64,000 bases of DNA from Bacteroidales bacterium. GTDB lineage: Bacteria > Bacteroidota > Bacteroidia > Bacteroidales > JAADJA01. Shown here piece after piece: positions 1-9,300 of the stretch; the stretch's first letter is position 1; each line of letters opens with the position of its first letter. The stretch lies in NCBI GenBank assembly GCA_021740645.1, contig JAIOZL010000007.1, forward strand, positions 1 to 64,000. Reading direction: 5' to 3'. The position numbers were made by a program, and so were the translations under genes. Below the pieces are notes generated by a model that was not told the origin of the DNA, made no database searches, and saw only the letters and a program-made list of their open reading frames with translations.

Positions 1-195
1 TCCGCCCCTATTTCTCTTTTTACGAACAAACATATCGTAAAAATAGGGCAAGACACCCACTTTTACAATATAATTTTATCTAAAAAACTGATATTGTGGC
101 AAATAAAAATTTAACAAAAAATCAATCCGGAAAACAGGAGATTAAAAGAAGTTTTTAACTATTAAGAAGACAAGGCTTGATAGCTTTTAATGAAG

Positions 196-230
196 ACCTA
201 ACAGGCTTTAAAAACCTGTTAGGTTTTTTT
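196..230. terminator. Intrinsic terminator-like hairpin after envC
   Basis: A perfect 10-bp stem (acctaacagg / cctgttaggt) with a 9-nt loop sits within a few bases of the stop codon of the EnvC-like gene. The run of T follows the hairpin on the plus strand, so it would best stop rightward transcripts from outside the window. On the minus strand it has an A-run before it and only a weak T-rich tail. The remaining 195 bases at the left edge show no gene. Confidence 0.6.
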
Positions 231-1468
231 TATTTCGCCAACCAGTTTTCCGGATTCAATAAAGTTTTGCCTTTCCATAACTCAAAGTGCAATTCGGTTT
301 TCCCTTCCTTCTGATTAGTATAAACCGTGCCGATTATTTGCTTGGCTTCTACGATATCTCCTTTTTTCACCCGCACCGATCCCAGGTTAGAATAAACTGA
401 AAGGAATTCCCCGTGACGTATCATAATCACATAATTATAATTAGGGATCGACATGATACGGGTAACCTCCCCATCAAAAATTGCCCTGGCATCCATGTTT
501 TGATCCGTTAAAATATCAATCCCATTATTTTTGGTTTTTACCTGCTTAAGTATAGGATGTGGATGCTCACCAAAGGTAGCTGAAATAATGCCATTCTGTG
601 TAGGCCAGGGCAAGCCTCCCTTATTGTCCTGAAAATTGGCAGATAACTGCATTTCTTCAGGGGTAAGTGCAAATGTGCCAGTAGCCGTAGTACCCGATTT
701 TTTTGAGGCAAGTTTGATTTCTTCCGCAATAATTTTTTCTATTGCCTTTTGCAGTTTTTTAGCTGCTTTCTCCTTGTCCTTTATGGTATTTGCCAGTTCT
801 TTTTCCTTACGGTTAAGGCTGCGGTATATTGAGTTTTGCTGAGTTCGTGAATTTGCTAAACGATCCCGTTCTTCCTTCAGGGTAATAACCAATTCCATTT
901 TTTCAGCCTTATGTTTCTCAAGTTGGGCAATGGTTTGGTTAATTTCTTCCTGGGTATCAAATATCAACTGTACCTGTGTTTTTCGGTATACCGCATATTG
1001 CTGGTAATATTTCAAACGACGGTAAGCCTGGTTAAAATCTGAAGCTGAAAAAACAAACATCAACCGGTCGAATGAACTCCGGTTTTTATAGGCATAATAA
1101 ATTATATCTGCATATTCCTCATTCAAGTTTTGCAAGTCGTTATTCAGATCACTTAAAATCTGGTTATTTAAATCAATTTGCTGATCAGCAGTTTTAATTT
1201 GCTGGTTGATGGTTTCAATAAGTTTTTCTCTGGATAAAATCTGGTTTTTAAGAAGGATCAGCTGATTGAGTGTGGTCTTTTTTGTGTTTTGTGTTTCTTC
1301 CAGCAGTTGGGTATTGTATTTTATCTCTTCTTCTATTTTGATTTTATCCTGCTGCAACTTTTCTTTATCATCCTGGGCCATAAGCCTGAACTGAAACAGA
1401 ATAAACAACAGGAATATCCACATAAAACCCTTTCGGGAGGGGATTAATATTTTATCACTTTTTACCAC
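230..1468 (-). CDS. EnvC-like LytM/M23 domain protein, murein hydrolase activator
   Basis: This is an exported protein of about 412 residues. A hydrophobic signal segment (FMWIFLLFILFQF) is followed by a long coiled coil (about residues 32-250) and a C-terminal LytM/M23 domain (about 290-410). This is the architecture of EnvC-type proteins, which activate cell-wall amidases during division. The M23 zinc ligands look degenerate: where active LytM enzymes have HxGxD this has NNGID, and where they have HxH this has ELHFEL. A non-catalytic activator is therefore more likely than a peptidase. The longest start is GTG; an ATG 15 codons later would leave a signal peptide with no basic N-region, so I keep the GTG. 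It is the last gene of a minus-strand operon, 17 bp after the DUF4292 gene. The family call is firm; the activator role is inferred. Confidence 0.85.
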   Translation of the reverse strand: MVKSDKILIPSRKGFMWIFLLFILFQFRLMAQDDKEKLQQDKIKIEEEIKYNTQLLEETQNTKKTTLNQLILLKNQILSREKLIETINQQIKTADQQIDLNNQILSDLNNDLQNLNEEYADIIYYAYKNRSSFDRLMFVFSASDFNQAYRRLKYYQQYAVYRKTQVQLIFDTQEEINQTIAQLEKHKAEKMELVITLKEERDRLANSRTQQNSIYRSLNRKEKELANTIKDKEKAAKKLQKAIEKIIAEEIKLASKKSGTTATGTFALTPEEMQLSANFQDNKGGLPWPTQNGIISATFGEHPHPILKQVKTKNNGIDILTDQNMDARAIFDGEVTRIMSIPNYNYVIMIRHGEFLSVYSNLGSVRVKKGDIVEAKQIIGTVYTNQKEGKTELHFELWKGKTLLNPENWLAK

Positions 1469-1485
1469 AGGATAAAATTAGCATA

Positions 1486-2352
1486 TTATTGCATTGGCGA
1501 ATACTTCGAACTAATCTTAAATGGAAATTTCTGGGGTTGGTCTAATTCAATCCTGGAACAATTGAGGTCGACAAATATTTCAAAATCAGCCATAATTTCA
1601 TATTGAATCATGTATGGGAACAATTGGTCTCCAAGCAATTGGAAGTCAGAATAGTTTGCATTTAGCTTCTCCGTTTCCTTTCTGAGCTCCTTCATTTTCA
1701 AATGGGTAATTTTAAAGGTCTCCGGATCAAGGTAGATATTCTGTATATAAATACGCTCTGCATCATCTTGTGTCCGGATGTACTTTTTAAGTTTACTCCT
1801 TCCCGCTGTAACCAGATGATATTCCTTACTGTCGTAGCTTGCTCTGAATTTACCATCTTCGTAATAAGTGAGGTCATTCCCCAATAAAATGGATTGTAGC
1901 ACATCATAGTCAACATTAGTCTTCAACCAGTTGTTTACCACTCTGTAATCCCCCAGAAAGTAGGATTTGTTTAACCGGTTTATAAACTTTACGCTATCAG
2001 TAGTAATTAAAAGCCGGGCCATTTCAATTCCCATTGCCGGTGAAAAAGATACCCATATGGCACTATCTTTACGCATGCGTATTTGTCCTTTGAAGTTGGT
2101 TTTCTTTTGATCTATTATCAAGTCAATATTAAACCTGGCTTCTATCCAGTCAAACTTCAATTCATTTTCTTTCAGCTTAGTAAATAAATAGTCGGCTCCG
2201 TATTCTTTTAATGGCCCTTTAGCAATTTGACGGCTAGTTTTACAGCTATAGAGAATGGGAAAAATAATCAGGAAGAGCAAAAGCCATTTTTGAGTAGTTA
2301 CAGGAGTTTTCAACTTAATGATATTTGCTTTACAAGGAATAAGCCTATTCAT
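1486..2352 (-). CDS. DUF4292 family lipoprotein
   Basis: This is an envelope lipoprotein of about 288 residues. I chose the ATG at 2352, not the longer ORF start at 2472. It gives a proper lipoprotein signal (hydrophobic LLLFLIIFPI followed by lipobox LYSC) and overlaps the stop of the upstream TPR gene by only 8 bp, as expected for translational coupling. The mature part resembles the Bacteroidota DUF4292 family, which has a LolA/LolB-like beta fold, so a role in handling lipoproteins or lipids at the outer membrane is possible but unproven. It sits between the TPR lipoprotein and the EnvC-like gene, an order I recall as common in this phylum. No catalytic motif is visible. Confidence 0.8.
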   Translation of the reverse strand: MNRLIPCKANIIKLKTPVTTQKWLLLFLIIFPILYSCKTSRQIAKGPLKEYGADYLFTKLKENELKFDWIEARFNIDLIIDQKKTNFKGQIRMRKDSAIWVSFSPAMGIEMARLLITTDSVKFINRLNKSYFLGDYRVVNNWLKTNVDYDVLQSILLGNDLTYYEDGKFRASYDSKEYHLVTAGRSKLKKYIRTQDDAERIYIQNIYLDPETFKITHLKMKELRKETEKLNANYSDFQLLGDQLFPYMIQYEIMADFEIFVDLNCSRIELDQPQKFPFKISSKYSPMQ

Positions 2353-4069
2353 GGTATGTTTTTTCTTCCACTTTTTTATCCAATAAATCTGATCCTTTAC
2401 CTGATTCTTTTGCTTTAATCCAAAGCTCAACGGCTCTTTCTTGGTTGTCCATCTTCCACTCCACATCACCAAGATGTTCCAAAATTACCGCATTATCTTC
2501 TGCTCCGTTGGATATGGCTTTTTCAATCCAAAACTTAGCTTCCTCATAATAGCCCATTTTAAAAAGCACCCATCCATAAGTATCCTGGTTGCTAGAAGAA
2601 TTAGGGGTTATCTCGGTGGCCCGTTTAGCCATTTTTGCAGCTTTCTCAAGATTTTCACCCCTCAGGGAAAGATAATAGGCATAATTATTTAAAACATAAT
2701 CATGGTCAGGATTTAAGGTCAAAACATTGTCATATGACTTATCTGACTTTTTATCATCTCCAATCTGGTTATAAGCATCACCCAGGTAAGCATAAAACTG
2801 GGCGAGTAAAGCATCATTGTTTACCACATAAAACAATCCATTTTCAAGAACCTTTATGCATTCATCCCAATTTTTTTCCTGGTAATATGCTCCTCCAGCA
2901 AATAAATATGGAATAGGTTGTTCCGGAAATAATTCAATGGTTTTCTTACTTTCTTGCAATATCGCTTTATTGTCCTGAAGTTCGGATTCAGTAAATAATA
3001 ATTGTTCCCAAACCAGGTATTTGCTGCTATCCAACTCAATTACCTTTCGAAAGGCATCCCTTGCTTTTTCAAACTGCTTATCCTGGTACAAAAAATCACC
3101 CTGAATAGAATATGCTTTAGGATCATTGGGATGCGTGGAGATTAACAGGTCGGATAGGCTGAAAGCTTCGTGCTTAAAATCATCATAGATTTCATTAACT
3201 GTATAATATCTTATGAGTATCTGAACTTTAGTATCAATATCCAGGTTAGGGTTAGCAAACCCAAGTTGTAATTTTTCAAATGCTTTATCCATCTGGCCAT
3301 TCTTTTTATAATAGTCGGCCATGGAAATATTAATGTAGGGGTTATCAGGATCAATTTCTGTGATTTTATTGTATGCTTCAAGGGCTTTATCATCCATACC
3401 ATTATCAAGGCAGGTTTCTGCTAAAATCGCATAATATTTAGTTTCATTGGGGAAAAACTCAATTAATTTTTCAATCTCTTCCACTGCTTTATTAATTTTC
3501 CCTTCTTGAATATAAATACTTTGTTTTTTCATACTGTACTCTTCTGTCACCCCGGCCCTTTCTTCTATCCTGTCGTAAACCTTAACAGCTTCCATTGGTT
3601 CGCCTGCATAAAGATAAGCCACTGCTAACTGGTTGTAATATTCCGGGTTGTTGGGCTTTAGTTCCACAATTTTTTCATACTCTTTTGTGGCTTCTGAATA
3701 CATTTCGAGCGATTGCAACAAACTCCCATATAAAAGATGATAATAAACATTCTCAGGATCGGTTTCGGTGGATGCCCGGGAGAACTCCAGAGACTCATTA
3801 ATTTTATTTTGCCGTGCATAAAGTTTTGCCAATTCATACATACTGGCCGCATCATTTGGATCTAACTCAAGGGCTTTTTTGAATAGTCTTTGCGCTTCAT
3901 CGTAATTTCCAATCAGCTTTTCCTTATTGGCATCAATAAAAACGCCGGCATTATCTACTCCTGCCTTTTGGTTTCCCCTTGATGCCTTTGTACCTGTTTG
4001 AGTTGATTTACAGGAGACAAGTAAAAACCCAGCCAATAAAAGAAGAAGGCTTATATTTCTAATGATCAT
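2345..4069 (-). CDS. Tetratricopeptide-repeat lipoprotein
   Basis: This is a 574-residue protein with a lipoprotein signal (hydrophobic LLLLLAGFLL, lipobox LVSC), so it is probably anchored in the outer membrane facing the periplasm. The rest is a solenoid of TPR units from about residue 50 to 560. Typical signatures such as 'ALELDPNDAASMYELAKLY' and 'EYYNQLAVAYLYAG' recur every 34 residues or so. TPR proteins are scaffolds for protein assembly, and no enzymatic domain is present. It is the third gene of the flippase-dut-TPR-DUF4292-envC operon, starting about 25 bp after dut and overlapping the next gene by 8 bp. The partner is unknown; context suggests envelope assembly or cell-wall remodelling. 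Confidence 0.85.
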   Translation of the reverse strand: MIIRNISLLLLLAGFLLVSCKSTQTGTKASRGNQKAGVDNAGVFIDANKEKLIGNYDEAQRLFKKALELDPNDAASMYELAKLYARQNKINESLEFSRASTETDPENVYYHLLYGSLLQSLEMYSEATKEYEKIVELKPNNPEYYNQLAVAYLYAGEPMEAVKVYDRIEERAGVTEEYSMKKQSIYIQEGKINKAVEEIEKLIEFFPNETKYYAILAETCLDNGMDDKALEAYNKITEIDPDNPYINISMADYYKKNGQMDKAFEKLQLGFANPNLDIDTKVQILIRYYTVNEIYDDFKHEAFSLSDLLISTHPNDPKAYSIQGDFLYQDKQFEKARDAFRKVIELDSSKYLVWEQLLFTESELQDNKAILQESKKTIELFPEQPIPYLFAGGAYYQEKNWDECIKVLENGLFYVVNNDALLAQFYAYLGDAYNQIGDDKKSDKSYDNVLTLNPDHDYVLNNYAYYLSLRGENLEKAAKMAKRATEITPNSSSNQDTYGWVLFKMGYYEEAKFWIEKAISNGAEDNAVILEHLGDVEWKMDNQERAVELWIKAKESGKGSDLLDKKVEEKTYHE

Positions 4070-4094
4070 AAATTAAGTTTCAAATTTCTACTAA

Positions 4095-4529
4095 TTATTG
4101 GGTCCCGGTACTTCCAAATCCTCCAGCACCACGCTCCGAGATTGCAAGCTCTTCAACCTCAACCCACTCGGCCTGAACATGACTGGCAATAACCATCTGT
4201 GCGATCCGTTCTCCATCATTCACAACAAACTCCTCATTTGAAATGTTTGCCAAAATAATTTTTATTTCACCCCTGTAGTCCGCATCAATGGTTCCCGGTG
4301 TATTTAGCAAAGTGATCCCCTTTTTGATAGCCAGGCCGCTTCTAGGACGGATTTGAGCTTCATATCCTACCGGTAATTCAATAAACAATCCAGTGGGGAT
4401 AAGGCTCCGTTCCAATGGTTTTAATACAACGACCCCGTTAAGGTTTGCCCTGAGGTCCATTCCTGCAGATGCATTTGTTTCGTATGCAGGAAGATCATGT
4501 TTGCTTTGATTTACAATTTTAACTTTCAT
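4095..4529 (-). CDS. dut: Deoxyuridine 5'-triphosphate nucleotidohydrolase (dUTPase)
   Basis: It hydrolyses dUTP to dUMP and pyrophosphate, keeping uracil out of DNA and supplying dUMP for thymidylate synthesis. At 144 residues it has the usual size of the trimeric family. All five conserved motifs are visible in order: [34 protein letters not shown] and the glycine-rich C-terminal [11 protein letters not shown] that closes over the substrate. It starts with ATG and sits between the flippase and TPR genes on the same strand, 97 bp after the flippase stop. The link to the envelope genes around it is positional, not functional. Confidence 0.97.
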   Translation of the reverse strand: MKVKIVNQSKHDLPAYETNASAGMDLRANLNGVVVLKPLERSLIPTGLFIELPVGYEAQIRPRSGLAIKKGITLLNTPGTIDADYRGEIKIILANISNEEFVVNDGERIAQMVIASHVQAEWVEVEELAISERGAGGFGSTGTQ

Positions 4530-4626
4530 TTGATATAATATCCTGATTTAAAGGAACGCAAAAGTATATAAAAAAGTCCAGAAGAGGCGTTAAATGTTGT
4601 TAATAGCAAAGGCTCCCTCAAAAAAA

Positions 4627-6117
4627 TTACGAGGGTTTTATGTAGGTGATTTTTTTCTCAAAGTAATATACTATTCCCATAAAAATTATAAACAGCCCAC
4701 CGTTTAAAAGGATTTTGAATGGATATTCAGGTGAGATTAGTAGTTTGCTCATTACAAATAAACCGAATGCAAGCAAAGAATAAGAAAATATTTTTCTTAG
4801 ATCGTATGGAATTGGAAAGTATTTTCTTCCCCAAAAATAGGAAATGATCATCATCGCCAGATAACAACCAAGGTGTCCAAGTGATGCCCCCAGATAACTA
4901 AATTTAGGGACCAGTAATAGGTTCAATGTTATAGTAATGATCGATCCGATAACGGCTATTATGGCCCCAAATTTTGTTAGATCAGTTAATTTATACCAAA
5001 CTGAAAGATTATAAAATATTCCAAGGAATAAATTGGCCAATAATACGATTGGAACAATTCGCAAACCCACCCAATGCTCGGGGCCAATGAAGTATTTAAA
5101 CACATCAATAAACAAAGTAACTCCCAGGAAGATCAATAAACCAAAAATTACAAAATACTTCATCACATCCGCATACACTTGTTTTGCATTAATTTCCTTA
5201 GCCTGGGCGAAAAAGAAAGGTTCTGCGGCATACCTGAACATTTGGATAAAAAGGGTCATTAAAACTGCCAGTTTGAAGTTGGCACCATACACCCCAAGCT
5301 CACTCAATATGTAACGGTTCACGTCCTCCACACCTGCAGGGACAGGGGCCAGGTATTTAAAAATTATCTTATCGACCACTTCATTGATCATTCCTGAAAC
5401 ACCCACAATCAGCAAAGGCAAAGCATAAATCAGCATTTTTCGTAATAATTTTATACTTGGGCGAAGCTTTAGATGAAAAAGCTGGGGTAGGAGCATAAAA
5501 ATGCTTACAAGGCTGGCTATTAAGTTCGACACAAAAATATATCCCACTTTATATTCCGGATTGTAAAGGATCAACCAGGGAGAATCCGGGTTGTTTTTGT
5601 ACACCACATCACAGAACAATATGAAATATAAGTTCAATGCCACATTTACCGAAACTGTAATAATTTTCACAAAAGAGAACTTTATCGGCATTTTCAGATA
5701 ACGCAAATAGGCAAACTGAATGGCTGTGAAGGCATCGATACCAATTATTGCAGCCGCTAAAATAATATAGTCTTTATGTTCAGGGTATTTTAAAAAATCA
5801 GCAACTGGGCTGATAAAAATAACAACAAGTAAAATAAATAGCGCAGAAGTAGTAAAAATGCTTACCAGCGAAGTACTGAATACTTTGTTGGGTTCTTTAT
5901 CTTTTTCTGCAAATCTGAAAAAAGTAGTTTCCATCCCATACATCAACAGCACAAAGAAAAAGGCTATGTAGGCATACAATTCGGTTACTACACCATATTC
6001 CTCTCTCAATAATAACCGGGTATATAACGGAACAAGCAGGTAATTAAGAAGCCTGGGAACAATGGTTCCCAAACCATAAATTGCCGTTTGACCTGCCAGC
6101 TGCTTTATTGGATTCAA
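4627..6117 (-). CDS. Polysaccharide/oligosaccharide flippase (Wzx/MurJ-like, MATE superfamily)
   Basis: This is a 496-residue integral membrane protein with about 12-14 hydrophobic helices and little else. The N-terminus (NPIKQLAGQTAIYGLGTIVPRLLNYL) is characteristic of Bacteroidota 'polysaccharide biosynthesis protein' flippases, which move lipid-linked glycans across the inner membrane. The start codon is TTG at 6117. An in-frame TAA lies five codons upstream, so no ATG is available that keeps the conserved N-terminus. It heads the minus-strand operon continuing into dut and the TPR, DUF4292 and EnvC-like genes. Its exact glycan substrate (O-antigen, exopolysaccharide or lipid II) cannot be told from sequence. 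Confidence 0.85.
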   Translation of the reverse strand: MNPIKQLAGQTAIYGLGTIVPRLLNYLLVPLYTRLLLREEYGVVTELYAYIAFFFVLLMYGMETTFFRFAEKDKEPNKVFSTSLVSIFTTSALFILLVVIFISPVADFLKYPEHKDYIILAAAIIGIDAFTAIQFAYLRYLKMPIKFSFVKIITVSVNVALNLYFILFCDVVYKNNPDSPWLILYNPEYKVGYIFVSNLIASLVSIFMLLPQLFHLKLRPSIKLLRKMLIYALPLLIVGVSGMINEVVDKIIFKYLAPVPAGVEDVNRYILSELGVYGANFKLAVLMTLFIQMFRYAAEPFFFAQAKEINAKQVYADVMKYFVIFGLLIFLGVTLFIDVFKYFIGPEHWVGLRIVPIVLLANLFLGIFYNLSVWYKLTDLTKFGAIIAVIGSIITITLNLLLVPKFSYLGASLGHLGCYLAMMIISYFWGRKYFPIPYDLRKIFSYSLLAFGLFVMSKLLISPEYPFKILLNGGLFIIFMGIVYYFEKKITYIKPS

Positions 6118-6138
6118 ATTACTTATCTTTTACCATTA

Positions 6139-6146
6139 CAAATGTA
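6139..6146 (-). promoter_or_regulatory. Candidate -7 box for the flippase operon
   Basis: On the minus strand this reads TACATTTG, matching the Bacteroidota TAnnTTTG -7 consensus about 20 bp before the TTG start of the flippase. I see no good TTTG element at the -33 position, so support is partial. Confidence 0.4.
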
Positions 6147-6317
6147 AGTATTTTGGGATATCCATCTGGATTTCTTCAGCAAAGTGAACTACCAGCCTAT
6201 TTGTAATAAATATAAATTACGCTGATTTTTTGGCAAATCAGGATTTCCCTATAAATTTACCTACCAAAATTATTAGACATTTCGGTAAAATCAGGTCAAA
6301 CTAAATACAAAAAAAAG

Positions 6318-9300
6318 ATGTTATACAAATTACAGTTAGCTGTTATACTTGCCCTATTTTTTGCAGGTATACAAGGGACATCGCAGGTTGTTAAATATTC
6401 CGGCAATTGGGGAGCTGATGGCTTAACCCTAAAATCCCAACAAAACAATAAAGTACTTATCAATCATTCCACTACAGAATTTGCTTTGCAGGATGTAGAT
6501 GTAGATGGGATACCGATGAAAAGCATAAAAACACCTGGTGTTTTTCTTCCTAATGATGAAGGTGCACCCGACCTACCTGGTACAGGCAGGTATATTGCTA
6601 TCCCCCAGGGAGCTTCCGTTTCTGTTAATATTCTTGCACTTGAAAAGGAAGTTTTTAAGAATATCGAAGTGGCCCCTGCACCACGAATTCCATGGGATAC
6701 TGATAGTGGACCATTGTACTATGAAAAGAATAGTCAAATATACAGTAAGGATGAATTTTATCCGGCTAACACAGTTAATATTTCCGAAATTTCTCAAATA
6801 CGGGGAGTAGATGTTGTGATGCTTGGTGTTACCCCTTTCCAATATAATCCGATTACGAAAGAATTAATCGTGTATAAAAACATTGAAATCGAAGTCAATA
6901 TTGAAGGTGGTAATGGTCAGGTTGGCGACAACAGGTTAAGAAGTCGCTGGTGGGATCCTGTTGTGATGGATGCCGTGATCAATCCGGAAGCCATTCCTGA
7001 AATGGATTATTCAAAAAAAGGGAATTACTCAGATACCCCCGATTACGAATACCTGATCATTTGTCCTAATGATCCAACATTCCTGGCATGGGCTGATTCC
7101 ATCAAGGTATGGAGAACTCTTCAGGGGATCGTCACGGGTGTAGTTACCACAACGGAAGTAGGAGGCAATACTACTACAGCCATTGAATCCTATGTAAACA
7201 ATGCCTATAATACCTGGGCGGTACCCCCTGTTGCTGTTTTATTACTAGGGGATTATGGCACAAGTGGAAATACTGTTATTTCTCCAATTTATAACAGTTA
7301 TTGCGTTTCAGATAACATATTTTCAGATGTGGATGGCAACCATCTTCCTGAAATGGTTTTTGCAAGGATGACGGCCCAAAATGCTACCCATCTTGAAACA
7401 ATGATTACCAAGTTTTTGGATTACGAGCGCAATCCTCCCACTAACCCAAACTTTTACAACAACCCGATTACAGCTTGTGGATGGCAAACAGAAAGATGGT
7501 TCCAACTATGCTCAGAAGTGGTTGGTGGTTACTGGAAAGAAGTACAGGGAAAAACTCCCGTTAGAATCAATGAAGTATACAGTGGAACACCGGGTACTTC
7601 ATGGTCTACTGCAACCAATACGAGCACTGTAGTAAACTATTTTGGCCCTACGGGATTAGGATATATCCCGGCTACTCCTAATATACTGGGGGGATGGACC
7701 GGAGGTAATGCAACCGCTATAAATAATGCCATCAACAATGGTGCTTTCATGCTTCAGCATCGTGATCATGGTTACGAACAGGGATGGGGTGAGCCCTCTT
7801 ATTCATCTACCAATATCAACGGACTTACCAATACCGATTTGACATGGGTATTTTCAATTAACTGTTTAACCGGAAAATACAATTACAGTAGTGAGGTATT
7901 TACAGAAAAGTTCCATCGATACACCTATAATGGTCATAATTCAGGGGCATTAGGTTTAACTGCAGCCTCAGAAGTATCCTATTCATTTGTAAACGATGCT
8001 TTTGTGTGGGGAATATTCGATAATTTGTGGCCCGATTTTATGCCTGCATATGGCACTAATCCACCATCCAGGGATGTATTGCCGTCATTTGGGATGGCAG
8101 CAGGTAAATATTTTCTGGCACAGTCTTCATGGCCTTATAATACCAGCAATAAAGAAGTAACTTATAATCTCTTCCACCATCATGGAGATGCATTTACAAC
8201 TGTGTATTCTGAAGTGCCTCAATATTTATCGGTTTCCCATAGTTCAACCCTCTTAAGTGGTGCAACTTCATTTGTTGTAACTGCTAACAGTGGTTCATTC
8301 ATTGCATTAACTGTGAATGGAGAAATTATTGGTACTGCGAATGGAACCGGAAGCCCTGTTTCAATCAGCATTCCTGCGCAGAGTCCAGGCGATGAAATGA
8401 TTGTTACGGTTACCCGGCAAAACTATTACAGGTACTCATCAGATGTTTCAGTAATCCCTCCGAGTGGAGCATATGTGTCATATTTTAACCATACCATCAA
8501 TGATGCTTCAGGCAACAACAACGGACAAGCCGATTTCGGTGAAAATATTTTACTGAACATGACATTGAAAAATGAGGGAAGTTCTGCTGCTTATAACGTA
8601 AGTGCAAGCCTTGCTTCCACAGATCCCTATGTTACCATTACCGATACTTATCAAAGCTTTGGTACAATAGGAACAGGTGCAACCATCACGCAAAATAACG
8701 CCTATGCGATAAATATTTCTGATGATGTCCCCGACCAGCATACTGTTAGTTTTGAGTTACAAATTAGTGGTACAAGCGATGACACCTGGTTGTCCACCTT
8801 TAGTATTATACTAAATGCTCCCGAATTAGCCACAGGTTTATTAAGTATTGATGATGCTTCAGGTAACAATAATGGGAAACTGGACCCCGGTGAAACCGTG
8901 AATGTTATTATAGAAACCAGTAATTTGGGTCACAGTAATTCCCTAACTGCTATTGGGACATTAGCCTGTGCTCATCCCGATGTTAACATTAACTCAGGTA
9001 CATTCAATTTTGGAATTATCCCTACCGGAGCAAGTGAAAATGCTTCTTTCAGTGTTAGCATTGACCCGGGAGCATCCATTGGGACTTCTGTGAATTTTAT
9101 TTATGATGTTACTGCCGGTAATTATACAGCAAATGAAACGTATATGCAAGTGATTGGACAGATTCCTGTACTGATCCTTGACCTGGACCCAAATGCAAGT
9201 TCAGGTCCAATCATGGGGAATGCGATGGATGGATTATCTGTTCCCTTTGATTACCTCACATCATTTCCGCCTGATTTAAATATTTATACCTCTGTTTTTG

